NCBI GenBank assembly: GCA_026913215.1
Contig: JAPTYK010000001.1
Location: 3,844,001-3,908,000 of the forward strand
DNA: 64,000 bases
Direction of reading: 5' to 3'
From: Streptomyces diastatochromogenes
GTDB taxonomy: Bacteria > Actinomycetota > Actinomycetes > Streptomycetales > Streptomycetaceae
Under the pieces are notes generated by a model, which ran no database searches, was not told the origin of the DNA, and saw only the letters and a program-made list of their open reading frames with translations. Shown here in pieces: positions 45,692 through 55,441 of the stretch; positions within the stretch are counted from its first letter, which is position 1, and the number at the start of each line of letters is the position of its first letter. A program made the translations under genes and the position numbers.

Positions 45692-45819
45692 GGGTCTGCC
45701 TCCTCTTGGTACGACACTGAACCCCCACCATCGTACGGTCGTACGGAAGGGGGCCCAGGGCCGGAAGACCCATTACCGGAGAGTTACGTTCTGCTTACAC
45801 GTATCCCGCCCGGGGCGGC

Positions 45820-47263
45820 TCACTCGAAGCGCGCGGCGAGCAGGACCACGTCCTCCCCTCCACGGCCGGGTCGAGGCCCTCGGGGAGCAGGGTCCGCAGG
45901 ACGTGGTCGGCGACGGCGCCGGGGTCGCCCGGTCGGCCTTCGGCACGCTCGCGGCGGCCGCGTGGAGCCGGGCGAAGGCCCGGTCGGTGGCGTCTCCGGT
46001 ACGGCGCAGCAGCCCGTCCGTGTAGAAGCACCGTTTCTCCAGGTGCGGGGACAGCTCCACGCTCGGCGCCTCCCAGCAGGAGAGCATCCCGAGCGGGGCG
46101 GAGAGCGAGGTCTCGACGAACTCGGTGCGGCGGTCGCCGACGACCAGCGGCGGGGCGTGCCCGGCGCCGGCGAGGACGATCCGGCGCTGCGCGGGCTCGG
46201 CGTAGGCGAAGAGCGCGGTCGCCGAGCGGGCCGGTTCGGTGAGCCGGAGCAGCAGTTCCAGGTCGGAGAGGACGGCGACGGGGTCCTCGCCCTCCATCAC
46301 CGCGTACGCCCGCAGGGAGGCGCGCAGCCGCCCATGGCGGCGAGCGCGCTGGGTCCGGTGCCGGAGACGGAGCCGACGGCCAGGCCGAGGGCGCCCTCGG
46401 GCAGCGGCAGCGCGTCGTACCAGTCGCCGCCGCCCAGGGGCCGGTGAGGTGGCGGGCGGCGAGCTGGACGCCGGGGACGCGGGGAGGCGGCTGGGGAGCA
46501 GCTCCTCGGCGACGGTGGAGACCTGGACGCGGGCGCGCTCGACCTGGACGAGCCGGGCGAGGTGCTCGGTGGCGAAGCGGCCGTAGAGGCCGATGAGGTG
46601 GCGCTGCCGGTCGGTGGGCTCGGCGGGCTCGTCGTAGAGCCAGACGACCGCGCCGAGCCGGCCGGCCTCCTCGGTGGCGAGGGGGAGGGCGTAGCTGGCG
46701 GCGTAGCCGAGGCGGGCGGCGACCTCGCGGTGGCGCGGGTCGAGTCCCTCCTCCGTGCGGACGTCGCGGATGGCGATCGGGTCGGGGACGCGCTCCGGGT
46801 GCACGGGGTCGGGCAGGCCGTCGAGGAGGCGGCCGTAGCTGGTGGCGCCGCGCGGGACGGTTTCGATGGTGCCGAGCTCGGCGTGGGCGAGGCCGAGGCC
46901 GATGGTGCTGGTGGGGCCGTAGCCGTCGGCCGGTTCGAGGACGGCCATGCCGCGGCGGGCGCCGACGAGGGCGGCTCCGGCGCCGAGCACCTCGCGGAGG
47001 GCCCCGTCGAGGGAGGCGGTCCTGATGAGCCGCTCGGTGAGTTCGTGGAGCGTGGTGAGGTCCGAGACCCAGGAGGCCAGCCGGTCCTGGATCAGGACGC
47101 CGGGCGGGAGGGCCTCGTCGGAGGGGCCGGCCGCCGCGGGGACCCCGTGGAGGGGCGACGTAGTCTGCGGGGGCCCGGGAACCGTGGAGTCGATTCCGGC
47201 CACTTTCGGCATCTGTGGGGCGCTCATGGCAGTCGGCTTTCCGACCGGTGCGTTTGACGCCAT
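45820..47263 (-). CDS. GAF-domain SpoIIE/PP2C-type serine phosphatase (about five frameshifts)
   Basis: About 480 residues. A GAF domain (roughly 80-230; RRGMAVLEPADGYGP, AASYALPLATEEAGRLG) precedes a SpoIIE-type phosphatase domain (GGGDWYDALPLPEG metal-binding segment, GHAPPLVVGDRR, FYTDGLLRR with the Asp ligand, and EDVVLLAARFE at the end). The frames change three times in 46330-46450 and twice in 45840-45930, all as single missing bases. ATG 47263 or 47227 could be the start. Such phosphatases reactivate anti-anti-sigma proteins, fitting the HATPase genes nearby. Confidence 0.85.
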
Positions 47264-47784
47264 AGCATCGCAAACCCCCATGTCATTCCGAGCTGCTCGA
47301 TGCATCCACATGTACACGCAGAAGACGAACGATGTCCAGCATTGTCCCCACGGGACTTGTGGTGTCCAGGAGGTCGTGCGAGGGGGTTGAAGTACACGGG
47401 AAGTTGGCCGAAAATCGTCCCTGGTGTGCACCTTTTGCGGTCGACTGGCGTCGTTTGAAAGCGCGTCATTCCAAGCGTGCTGGGTACGTAATCGGTGACA
47501 GGCAGGGGCAGTTGACACCGCCCCGGAACGTGACGCGGAACCCCGGCGTCTTTCCCGCCGCAGGCCGCAACCCGCCACCGAGTGGCGGGGAACGTGTTCT
47601 GACCCGCTCCGGCTCTGACCTGGCTCCACCCGGTCCCCCCGGGATCCACCCGGCACCGGCCCGGTCCGCCCCGCCCCGGCGGGTCGGCACCCCCACCGGC
47701 CCGGCACGCGCTGATACGCACGGTGAAGAGATCCGCACATGGTGTGATGTGGATTCGGCGTTCAACGGAAAGGAACGAGCGCTC
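47264..47784. other. Intergenic region, no gene supported
   Basis: A 521-bp divergent promoter region between the phosphatase and Prim-Pol genes. CCCGCCAC-CGA-GTGGCGGG (47571-47589) is a perfect 8-bp hairpin. I see no conserved coding potential, tRNA or DnaA box in it. Confidence 0.5.
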
Positions 47785-48475
47785 ATGCGCGAGATCCTCG
47801 GAAGGCGACGCAGGCTCCGGTTCCGGCGCAGGGAGCGGACCGCCCGGCTCGACGCCGCGGTCACCTTCGCGGCCGAGTGGAACTGGCCCGTCCTGCCGGG
47901 CGCGGGCCTGAGAGCGACGACCCGTACGGCCCCGGGAGCGGCGGCCCGCACGGCCTGCCGCTGCCCCGACCCCGACTGCGTGGTGCCCGGCGCTCACCCC
48001 TACGACCCCGGACTGCTCGCGGCCACCACGGACGAGCGCATGGTCCGCTGGTGGTGGACCCGGCGCCCGGACGCCCCGGTGCTCCTCGCCACGGGCGGCC
48101 GCGCGCCCTGCGCGGTCAGCCTCCCGCGGCGGCCGGGGCGCGGGCGCTCGCCGCGCTCGACGCGGCCGGCATGCGGCTCGGCCCGGTCGTGGCGAGCCCG
48201 ACCCGCTGGTCGATCCTCGTCGCCCCGTACGGCCTCGAACGGCTCGGCGAGCTGCTGTACGCGAAGGACAGCGTGCCCAGCTCGCTGCGGTTCCACGGCG
48301 AGGGCGGCTATCTGCTCCTCCCGCCCTCGGTCGCGGGGACCGGGCGGGCCCGCTGGGAGCGGGCACCCTCGCGGGCTCGGCCCGCCCGTGGCTGCCCGAC
48401 GTCGAGGCGGTGGTCGACGCCCTGGTCGAGGCGAGCACGAGCGCCCCGGGCGGCGGGAGCCGGCTGGCGTACTGA
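47785..48475 (+). CDS. Bifunctional DNA primase/polymerase (Prim-Pol) N-terminal-domain protein (two frameshifts)
   Basis: About 230 residues. The order is a basic N-terminus, ALxxAxxWNWPVLPG-type opening (TFAAEWNWPVLPG), Cys-rich CRCPDPDCVVPGAHP, WWWTRRPDAPVLLATG, SILVAPYGLERLGELLY and GYLLLPPS. This is the stand-alone Prim-Pol-like protein common in streptomycetes, not fused to a helicase. The end VVDALVEASTSAPGGGSRLAY is in the third frame. Shifts near 48155 and 48365 equal one base each. GGAAAGGAA precedes the ATG. Enzymatic activity is not established. Confidence 0.75.
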
Positions 48476-48619
48476 GGCGCGCCGGGAGGGCCGTTCACCC
48501 GAACGGGTGCGTCCCGGTCCGACTCGTACGGGAAACGGGCGCGCGGCCGACCGGGTGCCCGGGTCCCGCCGCTATGTTCACCTCACCGTCCAGGATCTCA
48601 GGAGCAGGTGGTGGGTCCC

Positions 48620-49310
48620 ATGAGCCCGGTGAACCCCGCGTGGTCGGACTCGGGACCGCCGTCACGGTCGCCGTCCTGCTGCCCCTCGTCGCGACGGCGG
48701 GACCGGCGGGCGATGCCGGACGCCCGGCGGCGCGAGCGCCGGGGCGACGCGAAGGCCGGGGGCCTGCTGGGGGACTCGGCCTGGGACCGCGTATGCCGGA
48801 CGTCGCCGCTCCGGACGCTGCGGCTCCGGACGCCGCGGCTCCTGCCTCCGCCCCTCCGACTCTTCCGTCCCTCCGACTCTTCCGCCTCCTCTGACTCTTC
48901 CGGCTCTTCTGGCTCTTCCGCCTCTTCCGCCTCTTCCGTCCCGGCTTCGGTGGCTCCCGAGCGGGTCACGCGCTGTGGACCGGAACTCGCCTCGCCCGAG
49001 GGGGCCGAGGCGCAGACCTGCGTCCTGACCGAGGGGCCCGACGTCTGGGCGCGGACGTACTACCGGAACGTGACGGGCCGACAGCTCGACGCGTTTCTGA
49101 CCCTCATGGGCCCCGGCGGGCGGACCGTACAAGTGGACTGCCCCGTCCCGGCGCAGGACGAGCCGGGCACCTGTGAATCGCCGAGGAGCGCGCCCGGGGA
49201 GCCGCCACCGGCTATACGGCGGTCGCGGAATTCGCCGGATCGGGCGAAGGGGAAACACGCCCCTGCTGCTCCGCGCGGGAAGCAACACGGCGGACGACCA
49301 AGGAAGTTGA
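48620..49310 (+). CDS. Hypothetical secreted protein (several frameshifts)
   Basis: The ATG at 48620 leads through one missing base to a signal sequence (VGLGTAVTVAVLLPLVATAGPA). An Ala/Pro/Ser-rich spacer rich in SSASSDSSGSSGSS follows, then a folded-looking domain: TRCGPELASPEGAEAQTCVLTEGPDVWARTYYRN is its core (two cysteines), then VQVDCPVPAQDEPGTCE and GYTAVAEFAG, ending NTADDQGS. At least four frame changes make the exact product uncertain. I do not recognise the family. Confidence 0.5.
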
Positions 49311-49351
49311 ATGTCGGACGCCCCGGTTCTCCCGGCGGCGGACATGGAAAG

Positions 49352-49391
49352 GCCCGGTCGCTGGCGACGGGGGATGCACCAGCGACCGGGC
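49352..49391. terminator. Hairpin terminator after the secreted protein gene
   Basis: GCCCGGTCGCTGG (49352-49364) pairs perfectly with CCAGCGACCGGGC (49379-49391), loop 14 bases, in the gap between convergent genes. It is followed by TTCAAGAACG without a U tract. Confidence 0.75.
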
Positions 49392-49529
49392 TTCAAGAAC
49401 GGTAACAAGAGATCTGCTGTTCGCAAATTCGATCTCGGTTATTCGGACAGGGATTTGTCCGAGCGCAGACCCCCTGTGGCGGAAGTCACCGACTGGTCGG
49501 TCTGTCAGTCACCGATACCGCCTGGGGTA

Positions 49530-50505
49530 TCAGCTGAGAGTCACCTGACGGTTCGTGAGACCGCCGCGCGCCCGGCGCTCCTCCGCCGTCAGCGGGGCGT
49601 CCGAGGCGAGCGCCGCGGCGAGCCGCTCGGCGAACGCGGCCGCCGGCTTCTCGCAGTCCTCGGCGGTCATGGAGGACGGCAGGTCCCACACCGGCACCAT
49701 CAGGCCGTGGGCCCGGAAGGAGCCGACGAGCCGGGTGTCCGCGCCGAGCGAGGTGCCCTCGCCGGCCTGGAGGCGGGCGAGCGCGTCGAGGAGCTTCTCC
49801 TCCGGGTGCGGCATGACCCAGCGCAGGTGGTTCTTGTCCGGAACCTCGCACCAGTACGCGGAGTCGACGCTCGCCAGCTTCACGGTCGGGATCGCGGCCG
49901 CGTTGGCCCGCTCCAGGGAGGCGGCGACCTCGGGGTCGGCGCCGTCCGCCGACTGCGGGATCCAGAACTCGAAGCCCGTGTGGACCTCCGGTACGAACAG
50001 GGCGTCCGCGTCGAGCAGCTCCTGCAGGCGCGGGCCCTCGGCCGGCACGCGGCGCGCGGGGACCGGGTGCCCGGCTCCGCCTCCAGGGCGCGCTGGAGGG
50101 TGTCGGCGAGGTCGCGGGCCAGGTCGCCGGAGGTGGAGTCGTTCTGCAGGGCGAGCAGGACGGAGCCGTCGTCGCGGCGGAGCGCGGGCCACGCCATCGG
50201 CAGCACGGTCGCGAGCGTCACGGACGGCACGCCCTCGGGCAGCCCGCCCTTCAGGGTGAGCGGCACGGTGGCGGCCGGGACGAGCTCGCGCAGCCGACCC
50301 AGTCGCACTCGCCGGGCAGGCCCTCGAAGGGGCGCTGGACCAGCTCGGTCACGGCGTGCGCGGCGGCCCGGCCGTGACACGCCTTGTAGCGGCGGCCCGA
50401 ACCGCACGGGCACGGCTCGCGCGCGCCGACGACCGGGATCTCCCCGCTCGTGACCTGTGCCTGACCGGTCTTGCCGGCCTTCGTCTGGGGGCGCTTCTTG
50501 GCCAT
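49530..50505 (-). CDS. DUF5926 protein with SEC-C zinc motif (two frameshifts)
   Basis: About 326 residues. The N-terminal SEC-C motif CPCGSGRRYKACHG binds zinc. The rest is the DUF5926 region (PLTLKGGLPEGVPSVTLATVLP, FEFWIPQSADGADPEV, NHLRWVMPHPEEKLLDALARL), specific to actinobacteria and without known function. Shifts near 50290 and 50070 equal one base each. The ATG 50505 start gives MAKKRPQTKAGKTG, a lysine-rich tail typical of SEC-C proteins that contact RNA or protein partners. Confidence 0.82.
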
Positions 50506-50664
50506 GGTGGGCTTTCTCCCGATCGCGGCTGTGCTGTGTGCGGTGCTGTGTCGGGCGCGAGCCTAGCCGCACCGGGCCCCGGGGCCGTTCAGGCGGGGCG
50601 GCGCGGCAGCGCGGGCGGGCGCCGCCCTGAGGCCACGCCCGCCCGCGCGTTCCGTATCACTGCC

Positions 50665-50774
50665 CGGTCCGGCCCGTACCGGTTCTCGGTCCGGCCCGTA
50701 CCGGTTCTCGGTCCTGCCCGTACTGCTTCCCGGTCCGGCCCGTACCGGTTCTCGGTCCGGCCCGTACGGCCGCT
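50665..50774. repeat. 22-bp minisatellite, five copies
   Basis: CGGTCCGGCCCGTACCGGTTCT occurs at 50665, 50687 and 50731 without change; the copies at 50709 and 50753 are divergent. The array starts next to the stop of the HATPase gene (50786) and lies upstream of the DUF5926 gene. The unit contains the near-palindrome CCGGCCCGTACCGG. Confidence 0.85.
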
Positions 50775-50785
50775 CGGTCCGCCGC

Positions 50786-51298
50786 TCAGTCCAGATCGTC
50801 GTACGCGTCGAGGAAGTCGAAGCCCGAGCCGCCGCCGACACGCGTCGCGAAGTCCTCGCGGCGGTGTCCCTCGGTGACCTGCACCCAGACGGTGACCTCG
50901 CCGGTCGCGCTGTCCCGTACGCCCCAGTCCTGGGACAGGGCACCGATGATGTTCAGCCCGCGGCCGCGCGCGCGGTGACCGAGGGCGTCGACGGACGGGC
51001 CTGGTCGGGCCCCTCCGTCGGTCACCTCGACCCGCAGGCCGCCCGCCGGGTCGACCCGCCAGGCCGCCCGCACATCGCCTTCGCCCCGCTCCGCCTCGCC
51101 CAGCGGCCTGCCGTAGCGACAGGCATTGCTGAGCAGTTCGGAAAGGATCAGTACCGCGTCGTCGACGACCGATTCGGAGACCCCGCTGCGGTACAGATCG
51201 TCCCGCATCCGGTGCCTCGCCTCACCCACGCCCGCAGGGCCATGGGGTACGGCCATGCTCGACGACGTGGGCACCTCCTGTGCCACCACCAACGCCAC
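50786..51298 (-). CDS. ATP-binding HATPase_c anti-sigma-type regulatory protein
   Basis: A 170-residue GHKL ATPase. The N box is LILSELLSNACRYGRP, the G1 box EVTDGGARPGP, and the G2 box GRGLNIIGALSQDWG. The GTG at 51298 is preferred because AAAGGAGG (51307-51314 on the plus strand as CCTCCTTT) lies exactly eight bases upstream; the frame stays open to 51385. The D/G-rich C-terminal tail (GGGSGFDFLDAYDDLD) is unusual. Role: probably control of a sigma factor or anti-anti-sigma protein. Confidence 0.85.
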   Translation of the reverse strand: MALVVAQEVPTSSSMAVPHGPAGVGEARHRMRDDLYRSGVSESVVDDAVLILSELLSNACRYGRPLGEAERGEGDVRAAWRVDPAGGLRVEVTDGGARPGPSVDALGHRARGRGLNIIGALSQDWGVRDSATGEVTVWVQVTEGHRREDFATRVGGGSGFDFLDAYDDLD

Positions 51299-51572
51299 CC
51301 CCGAGACCTCCTTTGCCCCACGCCACCGTGTGGATGCCCCAATGGACTGGACCGGAAACCGGCCAATCCGCGTGTGATGAGGCACTCGTGACGATCGCGT
51401 ACGCGGAGAACGCGCCGGTGCACACCCCGCAAGGGCCGTTGCGCCCTGTGACGGCCGGGAAAGGAGCGACGGGAGAGCCGGCTCAGGCCCCGGATTTCCG
51501 GCCTCGGGGCCCGACTCCCGGGGCCCGACTCCCGGGTCCCGACTCCAGGGCCCAGGCTTCGGAGCTCCGGCC

Positions 51573-52392
51573 TCAGCCGCGGCCCAGCTGGGCCAGGACC
51601 TGCTTCGGGCGGTTGGTGATGATCGCGTCCACGCCCAGGCGCTCGCAGAGCTCGACGTCCTCGGCCTCGTCCACCGTCCAGACGTGGACCTGGTGCCCGG
51701 CCTTCTGGAGTCGGAGGATCACGGCGGGGTGGTGCCGGAGGATCCGGATCGAGGGGCCGGCGATGCGCGCGCCGCGGGAGCCGTCCGTCGCGCAGCCGGG
51801 GCGAGACGAACTGGGCGAGCGAGACGGTGGGCAGCGTCGGCGCGGTGGCCGCGATCCGGTGCAGGGAGCGGGCCGAGAAGCTCATGACGCGTACGGGGGA
51901 CTCGGCGGGGGACGCGGGCGCGTCCAGGCCGAACCGCCGGAGGAGCTGGAGCAGCTTCTCCTCGACCTGGCCCGCCCAGCGGGTGGGGTGCTTGGTCTCG
52001 ATGGCCAGCTCGACCCGGCGCCCGGCGTCGGAGACCAGCTCCAGGAGCCGTTCCAGGGTCAGGACGGAGGTGAGGCCGGGGTCGCCCCAGTCGGGGCTCT
52101 CGCGGGATTCGTCCCGGCCCTTCCAGGTGCCGAAGTCCAGGGCGGCGAGGTCGGCGAGTTCGAGCGCGGACACGGCGCCGCGGCCGTTCGAGGTGCGGTC
52201 GACGCGCCGGTCGTGGACGCAGACGAGGTGGCCGTCGGCGGTGAGCCGGACGTCGCACTCCAGGGCGTCGGCGCCGTCCTCGATGGCCTTCACATAGGCG
52301 GCCAGGGTGTGTTCCGGTGCGTCCTCGGACGCGCCGCGGTGGGCGACGACCTGGAGGGGGACGCGGTTCTGCTGCTGCCGTGCGTGGGTCAC
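51573..52392 (-). CDS. Glycerophosphodiester phosphodiesterase (frame change near 51785)
   Basis: About 274 residues. Catalytic blocks: VVAHRGASEDAPEHTLAAY (His-Arg-Gly), DALECDVRLTADG (Glu/Asp metal ligands), VCVHDRRVDRTSNGRG (second His), LAIETKHPTRW (Glu-Lys). After about residue 200 the frame changes (two bases missing, or one extra) to IAGPSIRIL, KAGHQVHVWTVDE and GVDAIITNRP, the normal GDPD ending. There is no signal peptide, so it is probably a cytoplasmic, UgpQ-like enzyme hydrolysing glycerophosphodiesters. Confidence 0.87.
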
Positions 52393-52608
52393 GGCGTCAT
52401 GGTGCCATTGGCGGGGCTCCGCGAGCACCTCGCGAGCACCCGGGACCGGTCCGTTCTGTCCGTATATAAAGGATGGGGTGCGAACGCACAGCTCCGCCTT
52501 ACAGCGGCCTGACGTCCTGTGGGAAAAGCTGGTGCAGCACCCTGGAGCCACTTGGGTATCCCGACACCCGACACCCCGACCCCGCGCAGTCGACGAGGAG
52601 AGCGAGCT

Positions 52609-54106
52609 GTGAGCACCGAGAACGAGGGCACGCCGGTTCCGGCGGACCCGGCTGCCCCGTCCGCCCCTCCGACGCCTCCCGCACCCCCGGCACCGGCGGC
52701 GTCCCCGTCCCTGGAGAAGCCGGCCGCGGAGACCGCCCGCAGGCTGCCCCGGAGACCGCCCCGGAGACTGCCCTGCCGGCTGCCCCGGAGGCCGCCACGG
52801 AGCCGACTCCGCAGGCCGCCCCGCAGACGGCCCCCAGCCCGCCCTGCAGGCGGACGCGCCGACGGCGGTCCAGCCGACGGTTCAGGCCGCCGTTCCGGCC
52901 GCCGCGCCCGCCGGCGGCTGGCCGCCGCCGCCCCGCCGGTGGCCCCGCCTGGGGCGCCCGCACCCGCCCGCGCCCGAGGCGCCGCGCAGACGGATCGGCG
53001 GCCTCGTGGCGGCCGTGCTCGTCGCGTCGCTGGTCGCGGGAGGCATCGGCGGCGGCATCGGTTACTGGGCGGCCGAGCGCGGCGACAACGGCTTCAGCTC
53101 GACCACGGTCTCCTCGGGCCAGGCCCCGGCCTCCTTCAAGCGCGACCCGGGGACGGTCGCGGCGGTCGCGGCGAAGGCCCTGCCGAGCGTGGTCACCATC
53201 CAGGCGAAGTCCGGCGGCCAGGACGGCGAGGGCGGTACGGGCACGGGCTTCGTCTACGACCAGGAAGGCCACATCGTCACCAACAACCACGTGGTGGCGT
53301 CGGCGGCGGACGGCGGCACGCTGTCCGTGACGTTCTCGGACGGCAAGACGTACGACGCGGAGGTCGTCGGCCGGGCCGAGGGCTACGACGTGGCCGTCCT
53401 GAAGCTGAAGGACGCCCCCAAGGGGCTGACGCCGCTGCCGCTCGGGGACTCCGACAAGGTGGCGGTCGGCGACTCGACGATCGCGATCGGCGCGCCCTTC
53501 GGCCTGTCCAACACGGTGACCACGGGCATCGTCAGCGCCAAGAACCGCCCGGTCGCCTCGGGCGACGGCTCCGGCGGCAGCAACTCGTACATGAGCGCGC
53601 TGCAGACGGACGCCTCGATCAACCCGGGCAACTCCGGCGGCCCGCTGCTCGACGCGAGCGGCGCGGTGATCGGCATCAACTCGGCCATCCAGTCGACCAG
53701 CGGCGGCTTCGGCCAGTCGCAGGCGGGCTCGATCGGCCTCGGCTTCGCGATCCCGGTCAACCAGGCGAAGAACGTGGCCCAGCAGCTGATCAAGACGGGC
53801 AAGCCGGTGTACCCGGTGATCGGCGCGACCGTGAACATGAACGACAAGGGCCAGGGCGCGACGATCGCCACCCAGGGCTCCGGCGGCACGGCCCCGGTCA
53901 CGCCCGACGGCCCGGCGGCGAAGGCGGGCCTGAAGGCCGGCGACGTGATCACGGGCTTCGGCGACCACCCGATCGACAGCGGCCGCACCCTGATCAGCGA
54001 GATCTGGACGTACAAGCCGGGCGACTCGGTGAAGATCACCTACGAGCGCGACGGCAAGACCGCGACGGCCACCGTGACCCTGGGCGAGCGCACCGGCGAC
54101 AGCTGA
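52609..54106 (+). CDS. HtrA/DegP-type membrane-anchored serine protease with PDZ domain (two N-terminal frameshifts)
   Basis: About 500 residues. A Pro/Ala-rich cytoplasmic region of about 120 residues (passing through three frames) precedes a membrane anchor (LVAAVLVASLVAGGIGGGIG). The trypsin-like domain has catalytic His in IVTNNHVVA, Asp in YDVAVLKL and Ser in NPGNSGGPL. One PDZ domain follows (AKAGLKAGDVITGFGD). It acts outside the membrane in envelope protein quality control or signal cleavage. The start GTG 52609 follows GAGGAGAG. A strong terminator follows. Confidence 0.92.
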
Positions 54107-54130
54107 CCGGCGGGGCGGACGGCGGGAAAA

Positions 54131-54170
54131 CGAGGAGGGGAGCACCGGACGCCCGGTGCTCCCCTCCTCG
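54131..54170. terminator. Strong bidirectional terminator
   Basis: CGAGGAGGGGAGCACCGG (54131-54148) and CCGGTGCTCCCCTCCTCG (54153-54170) form a perfect 18-bp stem with a 4-base loop between convergent genes. Confidence 0.9.
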
Positions 54171-54212
54171 TCGGTCACGCGTTCCCTGGTCGGTCACGCG
54201 TCTCTTCGGCCG

Positions 54213-55139
54213 TCACGCGTTCCGGTGATCAGGCCGGGACGCCGTCGCGTAGGCCCCGTCGCGCGCGGTCCCCGTCTCGGGGGTCCACGTTCCCGGGGTC
54301 CACGTTCCGGAGGTCCACGTTCCCGAAGTCCCGCCGACGCCGATGTCCCCGATGTCGATCCGGGAGGGGGCGGCCCCGCTCTTCCGGTGGCTCCGGCGCA
54401 CCGGCTCGTCCTCGCCCATGATCAGCAGCGGGTCGAACATCACGACGCCCGCGGCGAGGACGAGGAAGACGAGCGGACCGACGAGCATCGGCAGCACGTT
54501 GAGCAGCGACGAGCCCCCCATCGTGTGCGCGGCCTGGTCCACGCGCACGCTGACCGCGGCCATGCCGGTGTAGTGCATGCCGGTCACGGCGACGCCCATG
54601 ACCACACTGGCGCCCAGGCTGGCGAGGAAGCCGCGGATCGAGACCGCCGCCCACAGCGCGGCGGTCGCCGCGACCACGGCGATGACCACGGACAGGGTCA
54701 CGACGACCGGGTCGTAGAGCACCTCGCCGCCCATCCGCATCGCCGCCATGCCCAGGTAGTGCATGCCGGCGACGCCGAGCCCGGTCAGCAGGCCCGCCAG
54801 GAGCAGCGGGGCCGGCCGGGTGCCGAGGTAGCCCACGATGAAGATGCCGATCCCGACCACGACCACGGCCACCAGGAGGCTGAGGAAGGTCAGGGACGCG
54901 TCGTACGAGATCGAGGTCTCCCGCACCTGGAAGCCGAGCATCGCGATGAAGTGCATCGTCCAGATGCCGCACCCGATGGAGGCCGCGCCGAGCGCCAGCC
55001 AGCCGGGCTTCCGCGCCCGGTCGGTGCGGAGTGATCTGACCGTGCAGCGGAGCCCCAGGGCACTTCCGAGGCAGGCCATCACGTACCCCACCAGAGGGGT
55101 GACCATGCCGTAACTGAAGCCGTCGATCGTGCCGTGCAC
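54213..55139 (-). CDS. MHYT-domain integral membrane sensor protein
   Basis: A 308-residue protein with seven predicted helices carrying three MHYT-type motifs: WTMHFIAML, AGMHYLGMAAMRM and TGMHYTGMAAVSV. The Met/His pairs are proposed in the family to bind copper and sense oxygen, CO or NO. No GGDEF/EAL output is attached. The cytoplasmic tail has GTWT repeats (TSGTWTSGTWTPGTWTP) from a 15-bp DNA repeat at about 54285-54330. The output partner is unknown. Confidence 0.9.
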   Translation of the reverse strand: MHGTIDGFSYGMVTPLVGYVMACLGSALGLRCTVRSLRTDRARKPGWLALGAASIGCGIWTMHFIAMLGFQVRETSISYDASLTFLSLLVAVVVVGIGIFIVGYLGTRPAPLLLAGLLTGLGVAGMHYLGMAAMRMGGEVLYDPVVVTLSVVIAVVAATAALWAAVSIRGFLASLGASVVMGVAVTGMHYTGMAAVSVRVDQAAHTMGGSSLLNVLPMLVGPLVFLVLAAGVVMFDPLLIMGEDEPVRRSHRKSGAAPSRIDIGDIGVGGTSGTWTSGTWTPGTWTPETGTARDGAYATASRPDHRNA

Positions 55140-55297
55140 CCTGCTGCCCTTCGAGAAACGCGCATGCGGCGTTCCATATGTGGAAATCTTGTGAACAAGG
55201 GACTTTAACCCGACCCCCCACCCCGTCGTCTCATCGCCGCCCCCGCCCCGCAGCCGGTACGCTGTAGCCCGCTCCGCCCCAGGTGGACCGGGGCGAA

Positions 55298-55383
55298 GGT
55301 GGGTTGCCCGAGCGGCCTAAGGGAACGGTCTTGAAAACCGTCGTGGCAGCGATGTCACCGTGGGTTCAAATCCACACCCACCG
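55298..55383 (+). tRNA. tRNA-Ser (anticodon UGA)
   Basis: An 86-nt class II tRNA. The acceptor stem GGTGGGT/ACCCACC, anticodon stem ACGGT/ACCGT with loop CTTGAAA (anticodon TGA), long variable arm CGTGGCAGCGATGTCACC-type, and T arm GTGGG-TTCAAAT-CCACA are all present. The discriminator is G and CCA is not encoded. It decodes UCA and UCG-type serine codons. A hairpin terminator follows 8 bases later. Confidence 0.97.
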
Positions 55384-55390
55384 CGGACGA

Positions 55391-55425
55391 ACGGCCCCTG
55401 ACCGGATGGAACGGTCAGGGGCCGT
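55391..55425. terminator. Terminator after tRNA-Ser
   Basis: ACGGCCCCTGACCG (55391-55404) pairs perfectly with CGGTCAGGGGCCGT (55412-55425), loop 7 bases. It may also end the convergent gene. Confidence 0.9.
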
Positions 55426-55441
55426 CGGCGTGCGGGCGGGG

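Noticed and set aside
49311..50453. A 380-codon plus-strand frame starting right after the secreted protein gene
   Set aside because: Its first part spans a terminator hairpin and the remainder is antisense to the DUF5926 gene; no conserved sequence.
50665..50774. CRISPR array at the 22-bp repeat
   Set aside because: The units are contiguous without spacers and no cas genes are in the window.
55366..55441. C-terminal extension of the Cys-rich protein into the tRNA-Ser gene
   Set aside because: A one-base frame correction gives a stop at 55442, before the terminator and tRNA; overlap with a tRNA is unlikely.
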